64,000 bases of DNA, from assembly GCF_002150765.1 (NCBI RefSeq), contig NZ_MUYM01000009.1, positions 1 through 64,000 on the forward strand, in the 5' to 3' direction. The position numbers and the translations under genes were made by a program. This stretch comes from Lentzea kentuckyensis (GTDB taxonomy: Bacteria; Actinomycetota; Actinomycetes; Mycobacteriales; Pseudonocardiaceae). Below the pieces are notes generated by a model. The model made no database searches and was not told the DNA's origin. It worked only from the letters and a program-made list of their open reading frames with translations. Shown here piece by piece: positions 1 through 9,453 of this stretch. Position 1 is the stretch's first letter. Every line of letters begins with the position of its first letter.

Positions 1-89
1 TCCTACTACCAACCTGTTCGGCGATCGCCGAACAGGTTGGTAGTAGGTAGCGGCGGTTCGATCACGGGTTGGTGGTACTTGCAGACGCC
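1..89. repeat. Nested palindromic element, copy 1 (left part outside window)
   Basis: Positions 2-47 form a perfect 46-bp palindrome with arm CCTACTACCAACCTGTTCG around the self-complementary centre GCGATCGC. A spacer follows, then the outer arm at 68-89, which reads GTTGGTGGTACTTGCAG and ends in GACGCC. The same parts, in reverse orientation, make up the complete 130-bp copy at 21432-21561. The matching left outer arm must therefore lie before base 1. The element ends 26 bp before the first aminotransferase start. The structure, with outer inverted arms and an inner hairpin, resembles a MITE or REP/BIME-type repeat. No protein in the window explains it. Confidence 0.85.
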
Positions 90-115
90 GGAACCGCCGA
101 CGAAGAGGTAGAGCT

Positions 116-1258
116 TTGATTCCGGTTATGCGGCCGTTGCTCGGCGAAGAAGAAGCGCTCGCCGCCGCCGAGGCCGTCCGGTCCGGCTGGGTGGCGCAGG
201 GCCCGCGGGTCCGTGAGTTCGAGGAGAAGTTCGCGGCGTCGGTGGGAGCACAGCACGGTGTCGCCGTGTCCTCCTGCACCACGGGCCTGCACCTCGCCGT
301 GCACCTGCTCGGCATCGGTCCCGGTGACGAGGTCGTCGTGCCGTCGCTGTCGTTCATCGCGACCGCCAACGCCGTCCGCTACACCGGCGCGACCCCGGTG
401 TTCGCCGATGTCGAGGCGGAGACCGGCAACCTCAGCGCGTCCACAGTGGAACCGGTGCTCACCGGGCGCACCCGCGCGGTCATGGTCGTGCACCAGGCCG
501 GCGTGCCCGCGGACGTCGACGCCCTCAAGGCGTTGTGCGAACCGCGCGGCATCGTGGTGATCGAGGACGCGGCGTGCGCGGCCGGCTCCACCTACAAGGG
601 CAAGCCGGTCGGCACCAACGCGGTGCTGGCCGCCTGGTCGTTCCACCCGCGCAAGCTCCTCACCACCGGTGAGGGCGGCATGGTCACCACGGACGACGCC
701 GACTGGGCCGTTCGGCTCAAGCGGTTGCGGGAGCACGGGATGAGCGTCTCCGCTGCGGACCGCCACAACGGTGGATCGGCCGTCATCGAGCAGTACCTGG
801 AGACGGCATTCAATTATCGGATGACCGACATCCAGGCCGCGGTCGGTCTGGTGCAGTTGTCCAAACTGGACGCGATCATCGCTCGTCGCCGGGAGTTGGC
901 CGCGCGCTACCACGCGTTGCTCGAAGGCTCCGGCGTCACGCCCGTCCGTGACCCTGAGTACGGCACGACCAACTACCAGTCGTTCTGGGTCTGGCTGCCG
1001 GAAGGCGCGCCGGACCGCCAGGAAATCCTTGCGGGCCTTGCCGAACGTGGAGTGTCGGCACGGCGCGGAATCATGGCGTCACACCTCGAACCCGCCTACG
1101 AGGGTCACCCCAGCGCCGCGCTGCCGGTGACCGAGGCCTTCACGGCCCGGACGCTGATTCTCCCGCTGTTCCACGACATGACCGAGTCCGAACAGGACAC
1201 CGTCGTGTCAGCGTTGTCGGAAACTCTCCACACACCCCAACTGACCGTGCGTGGTTGA
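116..1258 (+). CDS. DegT/DnrJ/EryC1/StrS-family sugar aminotransferase
   Basis: This is a PLP-dependent aminotransferase of the DegT/DnrJ/EryC1/StrS family (fold type I), 380 aa, the usual length. These enzymes put an amino group on a nucleotide-linked keto-sugar in the cytoplasm. The Schiff-base lysine should be Lys180 in SFHPRKLLTTGEGG. The IEDAAC segment near residue 150 supplies the Asp that contacts the pyridine nitrogen. The start is TTG, chosen because GAAGAGG lies 7-10 bases upstream; an in-frame ATG follows at 128. It resembles the PglE/perosamine-synthase branch. The NeuD/PglD-type acyltransferase at 6205 could act on its product, although a large secreted-protein gene lies between them. 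Substrate is not known. Confidence 0.93.
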   Translation: MIPVMRPLLGEEEALAAAEAVRSGWVAQGPRVREFEEKFAASVGAQHGVAVSSCTTGLHLAVHLLGIGPGDEVVVPSLSFIATANAVRYTGATPVFADVEAETGNLSASTVEPVLTGRTRAVMVVHQAGVPADVDALKALCEPRGIVVIEDAACAAGSTYKGKPVGTNAVLAAWSFHPRKLLTTGEGGMVTTDDADWAVRLKRLREHGMSVSAADRHNGGSAVIEQYLETAFNYRMTDIQAAVGLVQLSKLDAIIARRRELAARYHALLEGSGVTPVRDPEYGTTNYQSFWVWLPEGAPDRQEILAGLAERGVSARRGIMASHLEPAYEGHPSAALPVTEAFTARTLILPLFHDMTESEQDTVVSALSETLHTPQLTVRG

Positions 1259-1406
1259 AAGATAAAGATTCAGGTTGTACCGGAACATTTTTGTGTTGAC
1301 ACGTAACAGTTTTCCCGAGATCGCCGACGTTCGGAGTAGCAGCCCTGTGCTGTCCAGCGTAGTGCGCGGATCACACACGGTAACTCCGTCCGAGAGGTGA
1401 AACCCA

Positions 1407-4400
1407 ATGGTGGCTCAGCAGTCGCGTCTCGTGCGGGTGCTTGTGATCACGGCATTAATCGCGTCCACCATGTTCGTGCTGGGGGTGTTCAACGCCCCCA
1501 ACGCCAACGCCGCTCCGTGTGACTTCCCGGTCACCAACAAGGTCGCGTGTGAGAACACGCAACCTGGTGCGGACAACTGGCAGGCGCAGTACCGGGACGA
1601 CTCGATCCTCGGGTACACAACGGACATCAGCTACAACGTGGGACAGACCGTCAGCTTCAAGATGCTGACGTCCGCCTCCTCGTACAAGCTCGACATCTAC
1701 CGAATGGGTTGGTACAACGGCAAGGGCGCCCGGTACATGGGCACGGTCAACCGGAACACACCGCAGAACCAGCCACCATGTCTGCGGGACGCGCCGACCG
1801 CGCTCATCGACTGCGGCAACTGGGCCGTGTCGGTCACCTGGAACATCCCGTCCACCGCGGTCTCCGGCATCTACTACGTGCGCATGACGCGCAACGACAC
1901 CGGTGCCGAGAACGAGATGGCGTTCGTCGTCCGCGACGACAGCTCCACCTCGAAGGTGTTCTTCCAGACCTCCGACGCCACCTGGGTCGCGTACAACCGC
2001 TACGGCGGCAACAGCCTCTACTTCGGTGACGGCCCCGGCCAGGGCGGCAGCTCCTACAAGGTGAGCTACAACCGCCCGTACACCGGCGGCGACGGCGACG
2101 AGAACTTCATCTTCAACGCCGAGTACCCGATGCTGAGGTTCCTGGAACGCAACGGGTACGACCTGAGCTACACGACCGATGTGGACTCCGCGCGCCGCGG
2201 CAACCTGATCAAGAACCACAAGGTCTTCATGGCCGTCGGCCACGACGAGTACTGGTCGAACGAGCAGATGGCGAACGTGCTGGCGGCCCGGGACGCGGGC
2301 GTGCACATGGCGTTCCTGACCGGCAACGAGATCTTCTGGAAGACCCGCTACGAGAAGAGCATCGACTCCTCGCAGACGGACTGGCGCACCATCGCCTGCT
2401 TCAAGGAGACCAAGGGCACCCAGAGCGACGGCCTGAGCAACTGGACCGGCACCTGGCGCGACCCGCGCTACAGCCCGCCGCAGGACGGCGGCAGGCCGGA
2501 GAACGCGTTGCTGGGCAACATGTTCACCGTCAACGGCCGGCGTGACGACGCGCTGAAGGTACCGGCCGCGTACGGCAAGATGCGGCTCTGGCGCAACACC
2601 GACCTGCCGAACCTGGCGGCCGACACCACGTACACGTTCCAGCCCGGCACGCTGGGCTACGAGTGGAACACCGTGTACGACAACGGCTTCCAGCCCGCCG
2701 GCGTCGCGCAGATGTCGCGCACCACGGTCAACCTCGACGGTTACTACGCGCTGAAGAACTACGGCGACGAGTACGGCGGCGGTCCCGAGACCCACGCGAT
2801 CACCTACTACCGCGCGCCTTCCGGTGCGTTGGTGTTCGGCGCGGGCACGGTGCAGTGGGCGTGGGGCGTGGACGACGAACACGCGTTCCTCACCAACACC
2901 CCGACCTCGGACAAGCGGATCAAGCAGGCGACCGTCAACTTCCTCGCGGACATGGGCGTGCAGCCCTACCAGCTGTGGGCGGCCGACCAGCTCGTCATCT
3001 CCGGTGCCATCAACGACAACGCGGCGCCCGGCGTGCAGATCACGACGCTGCCGTCGCAGTCGGCGGTCGGCCAGCCCTACACCTTCAGCGGCACGGTGAT
3101 CGACGCGTCCGGCAAGGTGGCGGGCGTCGAGGTCTCCACCGACGGAGGCACCCGCTGGCACTACGCCAACTGGCAGGCCGGTCAGACGACGTGGAGCTAC
3201 ACCTACACGCCGTCGCAGTCCGGAGCCGCGGCACTGCGGGTCCGCGCGGTCGACGACTCGCTGAACCTGTCGACGCCGGTGCAGGCCTCGCCGAACGTGG
3301 CCGCTCGCACCTGCCCGTGCGGCATGTTCTCCGGCCAGGAGGTCCCGAAGGTCACCTCCGCCAACGACAGCTCGCAGGTCGAGCTCGGCGTGAAGTGGAA
3401 GGCCGCGAGCAACGGTTACGTCCGCGGCGTCAAGTTCTACAAGGGCACCGGCAACACCGGCACGCACACCGGTTCGCTGTGGTCCTCGGCCGGTGACCTG
3501 CTCGCCACCGGTACGTTCACCAACGAGTCGCCGACGGGCTGGCAGACGCTGCTCTTCGCGTCGCCGATCGCGGTGACGGCGAACACTACGTACGTCGTCT
3601 CGTACTACACGCCGACCGGGCACTTCGCGTACGACACCGGCGGGTTCTTCAACCAGCAGGCGTACATGGAACCGGTCACCGGACTACAGTCCGGTGTGGA
3701 CGGACCGAACGGCGTGTTCCGCTTCGGCGCCGGCTACCCGAACAACTCGTTCGACAACACCAACTACTGGGTCGACGTGGTGTGGGCGACGGACCCCGGT
3801 CCCGACACCCGCGCACCGGTCCAGACCGCGACGTCCCCGGTGGCCAACGCCGGCTCGGTCGCGCTGAACACCACGGTGTCCGGCACGTTCGACGAGAACG
3901 TCACGCTCACCTCGGCGCAGGTCACGGTCACCGGCCCGGCCGGTGCGGTCAGCGGCACGAAGACGATCTCGAACGACGCCCGCACGATCACCTTCACACC
4001 GTCCACGCCGCTCGCGGCCGCGACGGCCTACACGGTGACCATGAAGGCGGCCGACGCGTCGAACAACATGTCGTCGCAGGCGAACTGGACGTTCACGACC
4101 GGCTCGCCGCGACCGGCGGCCTGCCCGTGCACGATCTGGGACGACTTCGCGGCCCCCGCCGTGATCGACGCGGGTGACACCACCCAGGTCGAGCTCGGCA
4201 CCAAGGTCCGCTTCGACGGCAAGGGCGAGGTGCTCGGCGTCCGCTTCTACAAGGGCATCGGCAACACCGGCACGCACACGGGATCGCTGTGGTCCTCCAC
4301 GGGCCAGCTGCTGGCCCAGGGCACGTTCTCCGGTGAGACCACGTCCGGCTGGCAGAAGCTGATGTTCACCTCGCCGGTCCAGGTGCAGGCGAACACGACC

Positions 4401-6188
4401 TACGTCGTCTCGTACTACGCACCGGTCGGCCGGTACTCGGTCAGCTCCGGCTACTTCAACGGCCAGGGCGCGGCCTACCAGTCGCTGCACGCGCTGCAGA
4501 ACGGTGAGGACGGCGGGAACGGCGTCTACCGCTACGGCAGCGGCGGCGGGTTCCCGACCTCGTCCTACAACGCGACGAACTACTGGGTCGACGTCATCTA
4601 CCGCAACGGCCTCAACGGCGACACCACGCCGCCGTCGATCACGAACCGCACGCCTGCCGTGGACGCGACGAACGTGGGCCTGCAGAGCACGCTGACGACG
4701 ACGTTCAGCGAACCGGTCGACCCCGCGTCGGCGCAGATCTGGCTGACGGACCCGAAGGGCGGCAAGCTCAACGGCTCGGTGTCGCTGTCCGGCGACCAGA
4801 AGACGGTCACGTGGACGCCGTCCGGCAAGCTCGTGGCCGGCACGCGGTACCAGGCGCACGTCGGTATCGCGGACGTCAACGGCATCGCGATGCCGACGCC
4901 CGCGGAGTGGGGCTTCACCACCACGAACACGCCGACCTGTCCGTGCTCGCTGTTCAGCACGGCGACCGTGCCGACGGTGACGTCGTCCGACGACACCGGC
5001 GCGTACGAGCTCGGCGTCCGGTTCAGCCCGACCCAGTCCGGCCAGATCACCGGTGTCCGCTTCTACAAGGGCACGGGCAACACCGGCACGCACACGGGTT
5101 CGGTGTGGAACGCCTCCGGTCAGCGCCTCGCGACCGGCACGTTCTCCGCTGAGACCGCGAGCGGCTGGCAGACGCTGACGTTCGCGCAACCGCTGGTCGT
5201 CAGCGCCGGGCAGACCTACACCGCCTCGTACACGACCACCACCGGCCACTACGCGGTGAACGCCGGGTACTTCTCGACGGGCGCGGTCACCTCGCCGCCG
5301 CTGACGGCACCGCAGGAGCAGAACGGCGTGTTCCAGCCGGGCTCCGGGTTCCCGACGATGACGTACGGCTCCGGCAACTACTGGGTCGACGTGGTCTACC
5401 AGCCCAACGCCGACAACGTGGCACCGGTGCTGCAGTCGCACACCCCGTTGTCCGGAGCGTCCGAAGTGGACCTGACGTCCACGATCACCGCGTCGTTCGA
5501 CGAGGCCGTCGACCTGAACGGCGCGCAGTTCACCGTCACCGATCCCGGTGGCGCGAAGATCGCCGGCACGCTGGCGCTCTCGCCCGACAGCAGGATGGTC
5601 ACGTTCACGCCTGCCGCCAGGTTCGCCGCGTCCACCGTGTACTCGGTGAGCGTCAGGATGTCCGACACGTTCGGCAACATGATGGCGAACCCCGTCACGT
5701 GGTCGTTCACCTCCGCGACGACGCAAACCTGTCCGTGTTCGCTGTTCAGCGGAGCGACCGTGCCGACGGTAACTTCGGCTGATGACAACGGTGCGTACGA
5801 GCTGGGCGTGAAGTTCACGTCCACGGCCAACGGCCAGATCACCGGTGTGAAGTTCTACAAGGGCGCCGGCAACACCGGCACCCACACCGGGTCGCTCTGG
5901 TCCGCGGACGGCCAGCGCCTCGCGACCGGCACCTTCTCCGGTGAGACGGAGTCGGGCTGGCAGACGCTGACGTTCTCCTCGCCGGTGTCGATCACGGCCG
6001 GGACCACGTACGTGGCCTCGTACACGACCACCACGGGTCATTACGCGGTGAACGCCGGCTACTTCGGTTCGGTGACCTCGCCGCCGCTGGCCGCCACGGC
6101 GTCGGCCGGTGTGTTCACCGCCGGGTCCGGGTTCCCGACCTCGACCTACAACGGTGGCAACTACTGGGTGGACGTGGTGTTCCAGTGA
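1407..6188 (+). CDS. Very large secreted protein: DMFase-like domain plus four DUF4082/Ig-like modules
   Basis: A protein of 1593 aa with a Sec signal peptide (Arg near residue 10, hydrophobic core about 12-28, ANANAA cleavage region near 35). Residues about 40-540 resemble the C-terminal part of the N,N-dimethylformamidase large subunit. This is followed by an Ig-like stretch and then four repeated units of about 270 aa, each a DUF4082 domain with an Ig-like domain between units. Every DUF4082 carries FYKGxGNTGTHTGS and ends in NYWVDV. The motif recurs near bases 3430, 4245, 5058 and 5850. It begins with GAGAGGTGAAACCC before ATG. It sits inside the polysaccharide locus, so a role at the cell surface or on the glycan is an inference. 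The enzymatic activity is unproven. Confidence 0.88.
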   Translation: MVAQQSRLVRVLVITALIASTMFVLGVFNAPNANAAPCDFPVTNKVACENTQPGADNWQAQYRDDSILGYTTDISYNVGQTVSFKMLTSASSYKLDIYRMGWYNGKGARYMGTVNRNTPQNQPPCLRDAPTALIDCGNWAVSVTWNIPSTAVSGIYYVRMTRNDTGAENEMAFVVRDDSSTSKVFFQTSDATWVAYNRYGGNSLYFGDGPGQGGSSYKVSYNRPYTGGDGDENFIFNAEYPMLRFLERNGYDLSYTTDVDSARRGNLIKNHKVFMAVGHDEYWSNEQMANVLAARDAGVHMAFLTGNEIFWKTRYEKSIDSSQTDWRTIACFKETKGTQSDGLSNWTGTWRDPRYSPPQDGGRPENALLGNMFTVNGRRDDALKVPAAYGKMRLWRNTDLPNLAADTTYTFQPGTLGYEWNTVYDNGFQPAGVAQMSRTTVNLDGYYALKNYGDEYGGGPETHAITYYRAPSGALVFGAGTVQWAWGVDDEHAFLTNTPTSDKRIKQATVNFLADMGVQPYQLWAADQLVISGAINDNAAPGVQITTLPSQSAVGQPYTFSGTVIDASGKVAGVEVSTDGGTRWHYANWQAGQTTWSYTYTPSQSGAAALRVRAVDDSLNLSTPVQASPNVAARTCPCGMFSGQEVPKVTSANDSSQVELGVKWKAASNGYVRGVKFYKGTGNTGTHTGSLWSSAGDLLATGTFTNESPTGWQTLLFASPIAVTANTTYVVSYYTPTGHFAYDTGGFFNQQAYMEPVTGLQSGVDGPNGVFRFGAGYPNNSFDNTNYWVDVVWATDPGPDTRAPVQTATSPVANAGSVALNTTVSGTFDENVTLTSAQVTVTGPAGAVSGTKTISNDARTITFTPSTPLAAATAYTVTMKAADASNNMSSQANWTFTTGSPRPAACPCTIWDDFAAPAVIDAGDTTQVELGTKVRFDGKGEVLGVRFYKGIGNTGTHTGSLWSSTGQLLAQGTFSGETTSGWQKLMFTSPVQVQANTTYVVSYYAPVGRYSVSSGYFNGQGAAYQSLHALQNGEDGGNGVYRYGSGGGFPTSSYNATNYWVDVIYRNGLNGDTTPPSITNRTPAVDATNVGLQSTLTTTFSEPVDPASAQIWLTDPKGGKLNGSVSLSGDQKTVTWTPSGKLVAGTRYQAHVGIADVNGIAMPTPAEWGFTTTNTPTCPCSLFSTATVPTVTSSDDTGAYELGVRFSPTQSGQITGVRFYKGTGNTGTHTGSVWNASGQRLATGTFSAETASGWQTLTFAQPLVVSAGQTYTASYTTTTGHYAVNAGYFSTGAVTSPPLTAPQEQNGVFQPGSGFPTMTYGSGNYWVDVVYQPNADNVAPVLQSHTPLSGASEVDLTSTITASFDEAVDLNGAQFTVTDPGGAKIAGTLALSPDSRMVTFTPAARFAASTVYSVSVRMSDTFGNMMANPVTWSFTSATTQTCPCSLFSGATVPTVTSADDNGAYELGVKFTSTANGQITGVKFYKGAGNTGTHTGSLWSADGQRLATGTFSGETESGWQTLTFSSPVSITAGTTYVASYTTTTGHYAVNAGYFGSVTSPPLAATASAGVFTAGSGFPTSTYNGGNYWVDVVFQ

Positions 6189-6204
6189 CGTCGGTGATGT
6201 GCCG

Positions 6205-6852
6205 GTGAGCCCTCGGCCACTGCTGTTCGTCGGAGCAGGTGGACTCGCCCGCGAGACTCTCGCGGCGGTCCGCCTCCTCCCGGAGACGTGGAAGCCCCTC
6301 GGGGCACTCGACGACTCCACCGCCCTGCACGGCACCCTGATCGACGGGGTGCCCGTGCTGGGCGGGCTCGCCACCCTGGCTGAACACCCGGAAGCGGCCG
6401 TCGTGATGTGCATCGCGAACGCACGGCGGCCGTTGTCCCGGCTGGCTCTGGCCAGGAAGCTGGACCTGCCGGACGAGCGATGGGCGACCATCGTGCACCC
6501 GGCGGCTGTCACTTCCGGCGCATCTGTCGGCGCCGGCACGGTTTTGCTGGCGGGTGTCGTGATCACGACCCCGCTGGCTGTTGGCAAGCACGTGGTGGCC
6601 ATGCCACACGTGCTGATCACCCACGACGACGAGGTGTCGGACGGCGTCACGTTCGCCGGCCGCGCCTCGCTCGGGGGTTCGGTGCACGTCGGGGAGAGCG
6701 CGTACCTGGGCCAAGGCTCGTCGGTGCGCGAGGGGTGCAAGATCGGCGCCGGTGCCGTGGTCGGCATGGGAGCCGTTGTCCTGCAGGACGTTCCGGCAGG
6801 AGAGACGTGGGCCGGCGTGCCGGCCCGCCCGTTGCGTGGGGAGAGCGCGTGA
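6205..6852 (+). CDS. NeuD/PglD-family sugar O/N-acyltransferase
   Basis: A 215-aa protein with an N-terminal Rossmann-like part (LLFVGAGGLARE near residue 5) and a C-terminal left-handed beta-helix of hexapeptide repeats. This is the two-domain plan of NeuD, PglD and PerB acetyltransferases, which acetylate amino-sugars on nucleotide carriers. The catalytic His is probably in TIVHPAA or LITHDDE. GTG at 6205 is taken as the start; GTG at 6199 is equally possible, and neither has a strong Shine-Dalgarno. It lies 16 bp behind the secreted-protein gene and its stop overlaps the next gene (GTGA), so it is translated with the aminotransferase that follows. Confidence 0.9.
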   Translation: MSPRPLLFVGAGGLARETLAAVRLLPETWKPLGALDDSTALHGTLIDGVPVLGGLATLAEHPEAAVVMCIANARRPLSRLALARKLDLPDERWATIVHPAAVTSGASVGAGTVLLAGVVITTPLAVGKHVVAMPHVLITHDDEVSDGVTFAGRASLGGSVHVGESAYLGQGSSVREGCKIGAGAVVGMGAVVLQDVPAGETWAGVPARPLRGESA

Positions 6853-7931
6853 TCGAGATTCCGCTGGTGGACCTGCGTGCCCAGCACGAACAGGTGGCCG
6901 ACGAGGTGGCCGACGGCTGGGCCGAGGTGCTCAAGACGACAGCCTTCATCAACGGCCCCCAGGTCGCCAGGTTCGAGTCGGAATTCGCTGCCTACCAAGA
7001 AGTTCCGCACGCCATCGGAGTCGGCAACGGCACCGACGCGATCGAGCTCGCGCTGCGTGCACTGGGCGTCGGCCACGGTGACGAGGTCGTCCTGCCCGCC
7101 AACACCTTCATCGCCACCGCCGAGGCGGTCGCCCGTTGTGGGGCGAAGCCGGTGCTCGTGGACTGCGTGGACGACACACTGCTGATCGACGTCTCGCAAG
7201 TGTCCTCTGTGGTCACTTCGCGCACCAAGGCCGTTGTGCCGGTGCACTTGTACGGCCAGGCCGCACCCGTCGAGCTGCTGCCGCTCGGCCTGCCGGTCGT
7301 CGAGGACGCCGCCCAGGCCCAGGGCGCGCGCCGCAACGGCGTCGCCGTCGGTGGACTCGGTCTGGCCGCCGCGACCTCGTTCTACCCCGGCAAGAACCTC
7401 GGCGCGTACGGCGACGGCGGCGCGGTGCTGACGACGTCCGACTCGATCGCCGAGTCGGTGAAGCTGCTGCGCGAGCACGGTTCGCCGCGCAAGTACGAGC
7501 ACCCGGTGCTGGGCTTCAACAGCCGCCTCGACACGCTGCAGGCCGTGGTGCTGTCCGCGAAGCTGCGCCGGTTGGAGGGCTGGAACCAGGCCCGCCGCGC
7601 CGCCGCTTCGCGCTACTCCGAGATGCTCGCCGACGTCGAACGCGTGCGGGTGCCGGTTGTGCTGGACGGCAACCTGCCCGTGTGGCACCTGTACGTCGTG
7701 CGCGTGCCGGACCGCGACCGAGTGCTGTCCGCGTTGCACGCCGCGGGTGTCGGTGCCGGCATCCACTACCCGACGCCGCTGCACAAGACCGGCGCGTTCG
7801 CGCACTTGGACGACTCGTTCCCGGTCGCCGAGTCGTCGGCTGCCGAGCTGCTGTCGTTGCCGCTGTTCCCGGAGATCACCGAGGCGCAGCAGGCCCGCGT
7901 CGTCGAGGCGTTGACGGAGGCGCTGCGATGA
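6849..7931 (+). CDS. DegT/DnrJ/EryC1/StrS-family sugar 3-aminotransferase (QdtB/WlbC-like)
   Basis: A 360-aa PLP-dependent sugar aminotransferase. The PLP lysine is Lys182 in SFYPGKNLGAYGDGG, and VEDAAQAQGA near 151 holds the conserved Asp. The motif PLVDLRAQ at the N terminus is typical of the QdtB/FdtB/WlbC group that makes 3-amino-sugars on dTDP or UDP. It starts with GTG overlapping the stop of the upstream acyltransferase by 4 bp and ends with an ATGA overlap into a WlbB/QdtC-like acetyltransferase. Aminotransferase followed by N-acetyltransferase is the standard pair for a 3-acetamido sugar. The exact sugar is not decided by sequence alone. Confidence 0.93.
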   Translation: MIEIPLVDLRAQHEQVADEVADGWAEVLKTTAFINGPQVARFESEFAAYQEVPHAIGVGNGTDAIELALRALGVGHGDEVVLPANTFIATAEAVARCGAKPVLVDCVDDTLLIDVSQVSSVVTSRTKAVVPVHLYGQAAPVELLPLGLPVVEDAAQAQGARRNGVAVGGLGLAAATSFYPGKNLGAYGDGGAVLTTSDSIAESVKLLREHGSPRKYEHPVLGFNSRLDTLQAVVLSAKLRRLEGWNQARRAAASRYSEMLADVERVRVPVVLDGNLPVWHLYVVRVPDRDRVLSALHAAGVGAGIHYPTPLHKTGAFAHLDDSFPVAESSAAELLSLPLFPEITEAQQARVVEALTEALR

Positions 7932-8485
7932 CCGTTCGTGTGCACCCTCAGGGGCTGTGCGAGTCCGACGACGTAGGCGACGGCACGCGCGTGTGGGCGT
8001 TCGCGCACGTGCTGCCGGGCGCCCGCATCGGCCGTGACTGCAACATCTGCGACGGCGCGTTCGTCGAGTCGCGCGCGGTGCTGGGCAACAACGTGACGGT
8101 CAAGAACGGCACGTTGGTCTTCGACGGCGTGACGTGCGAGGACGACGTGTTCCTCGGCCCGAACGTCCTGTTCACCAACGACCTGCGCCCCCGCGCGCAC
8201 GTCAAGAAGACCGGTGACGCGCTGGAGACCACCCTGGTGCGCCGGGGTGCGACTCTCGGCGCCGGGACGGTCGTGGTGTGCGGCACGGTGATCGGCGAGC
8301 ACGCGTTCGCCGCCGCCGGTTCGGTGATCACCCGCTCGGTGCCCGCGCACGCCTTCGTGGCGGGCAACCCGGCCGTGGTGAAGGGCTGGGTCTGCGCGTG
8401 CGGCGCACGGCTCTCCGGCGACCTGTCGTGCGTCGAATGCGGCGCCCGCCACGAAGAGACCCCGGACGGCCTGAAAGCCCTCTGA
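7928..8485 (+). CDS. Hexapeptide-repeat sugar 3-N-acetyltransferase with C-terminal zinc ribbon (WlbB/QdtC-like)
   Basis: A 185-aa left-handed beta-helix acyltransferase. The conserved block FDGVTCEDDVFLGPNVLFTN and the following PRA are diagnostic of the WbpD/WlbB/FdtC group, which acetylates the 3-amino group of nucleotide-linked sugars using acetyl-CoA. After the helix, residues about 155-175 contain CACG and CVECG, two Cys pairs spaced like a small zinc ribbon. Such a tail occurs in some family members. The start ATG overlaps the stop of the aminotransferase (ATGA), so the two are coupled. It is the last gene of this plus-strand run and is followed by the palindrome at 8512. Confidence 0.92.
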   Translation: MTVRVHPQGLCESDDVGDGTRVWAFAHVLPGARIGRDCNICDGAFVESRAVLGNNVTVKNGTLVFDGVTCEDDVFLGPNVLFTNDLRPRAHVKKTGDALETTLVRRGATLGAGTVVVCGTVIGEHAFAAAGSVITRSVPAHAFVAGNPAVVKGWVCACGARLSGDLSCVECGARHEETPDGLKAL

Positions 8486-8511
8486 CCCCGCCTCCCCAGC
8501 TCGCGAGCTGG

Positions 8512-8562
8512 CCATGAACGGCGCTTTCGTGGACCTGAGGTCCACAAAAGCGCCGTTCATGG
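8512..8562. repeat. Perfect palindrome, family A (likely terminator)
   Basis: Two 25-bp arms (8512-8536 and 8538-8562) separated by one base, almost perfect apart from one G/A position. The unit starts CCATGAACGGCGCTTTCG. It is nearly identical to 59301-59355 and shares a codon-like framework with 55201-55249. It lies 27 bp after the sugar acetyltransferase stop and before a same-strand gene, where a transcript-ending hairpin would fit. No T-run follows. Which function it has, terminator or mobile repeat, is inference. Confidence 0.85.
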
Positions 8563-8673
8563 ACTAGTACCGGGGGACCAGGTCGGACTCGAAGTTCCGA
8601 TCGCGGGTGGATGGTTGCGCGGCGGTGAGCAAGAAAACTCGGACGGGCCTTCGAGAGGAAGCAGGTCCCGTCC

Positions 8674-9453
8674 GTGTTCGAACAGCTCTCCGACCGCGCC
8701 GCCGCGGTCGTCTTCATCGTCCTCGTCCTGGGGACGTCGCTGAGCACCGCCACCATCGCCGGCGGGCTGATCCTCGCCGTCTCCCCGTTGCTCGTCGTGC
8801 TGGCGATGCTGCTCGTGGTCACCCGCGAGGGGTATCGGCGCGACGGGTGGCGGCGGCTGGGGATGGGGCGCCTGGGGTTGCGTGACTGGCCGCTCGCGGT
8901 CGCCACGACCGCAGGCGTCTCCGCGGTCGCGACCGCGGGTGTCGTGGTGCTCGGCTTCGCGCGGTTCTCCGCCCCGCCAAGCGGCTGGCTACCGAACGTC
9001 CTGCTCCTGTGCGTCACCGGGCCGATCCTCGCGTTCGCCGAGGAGATCGGCTGGCGCGGCTATCTCCAGCCACGACTCGCGGTTCTGGGCGAGCGGACGG
9101 CGATGCTCGTCATCGGCCTGGTCTGGATCTGCTGGCACCTGCCGTACATCCTGCTCACGCCCGACTACCACAGCGACGGGAACCGGACCGTCGTGCTCGG
9201 CCTGTTCGCCTGCTCCGTCATCGCGTTCTCGTTCCTGTTCGGCTACCTGCGGACGAGGTCCGGCAGCGTCTGGCCCGCAGTGCTGGCCCACTTCGCGCAC
9301 AACGCCACCTTCGCCGCGCTCACCGCGTACGCGATCTCGACCGAGCAACCCGTTGTGGTCAACGAGTATCTGGCGGGAGACACCGGACTGTTGGTGTTCA
9401 TCGGCACGGCCGTGTGCGCGATCGGGCTCAGCCGGCGGTCTGCGCGAGGATGA
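8674..9453 (+). CDS. CPBP-family (CAAX protease/bacteriocin-processing) intramembrane protease
   Basis: A 259-aa multi-spanning membrane protein of the CPBP/Abi family (Pfam Rce1-like). Motif 1 is EEIGWRGY (Glu123, Glu124, Arg128), motif 2 is the His of WHLPY (His155), and motif 3 is HFAHN (His206, Asn210). These are the predicted metal/active-site residues, and all are present. The substrate is unknown; relatives process prenylated proteins or bacteriocins or regulate anti-sigma factors. It starts at GTG behind GAGAGGAAGCAGG. The 3' end overlaps by 26 bp the convergent response-regulator gene, so there is no room for a separate terminator. Confidence 0.92.
   Translation: MFEQLSDRAAAVVFIVLVLGTSLSTATIAGGLILAVSPLLVVLAMLLVVTREGYRRDGWRRLGMGRLGLRDWPLAVATTAGVSAVATAGVVVLGFARFSAPPSGWLPNVLLLCVTGPILAFAEEIGWRGYLQPRLAVLGERTAMLVIGLVWICWHLPYILLTPDYHSDGNRTVVLGLFACSVIAFSFLFGYLRTRSGSVWPAVLAHFAHNATFAALTAYAISTEQPVVVNEYLAGDTGLLVFIGTAVCAIGLSRRSARG

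Noticed and set aside
1282..1305. GGAAC with CGTA about 15 bases later as an ECF promoter for the large secreted protein; also TTGACA at 1296
   Set aside because: Neither has a convincing second element at the right spacing.
1455..3623. Minus-strand open frame of 722 codons opposite the large secreted protein
   Set aside because: Shadow of the high-GC plus-strand gene; composition only, no motif.
3300..6188. The DUF4082 DNA repeats as an assembly artefact
   Set aside because: The units differ at many codons and in the Ig-like parts between them, as expected of an old duplication.
3684..7805. Very long minus-strand open frame (1373 codons) across the DUF4082 gene and following genes
   Set aside because: Its product is rich in Arg, Gly, Val and Asp with no domain; it mirrors the third-codon GC bias of the plus-strand genes, which have clear families.
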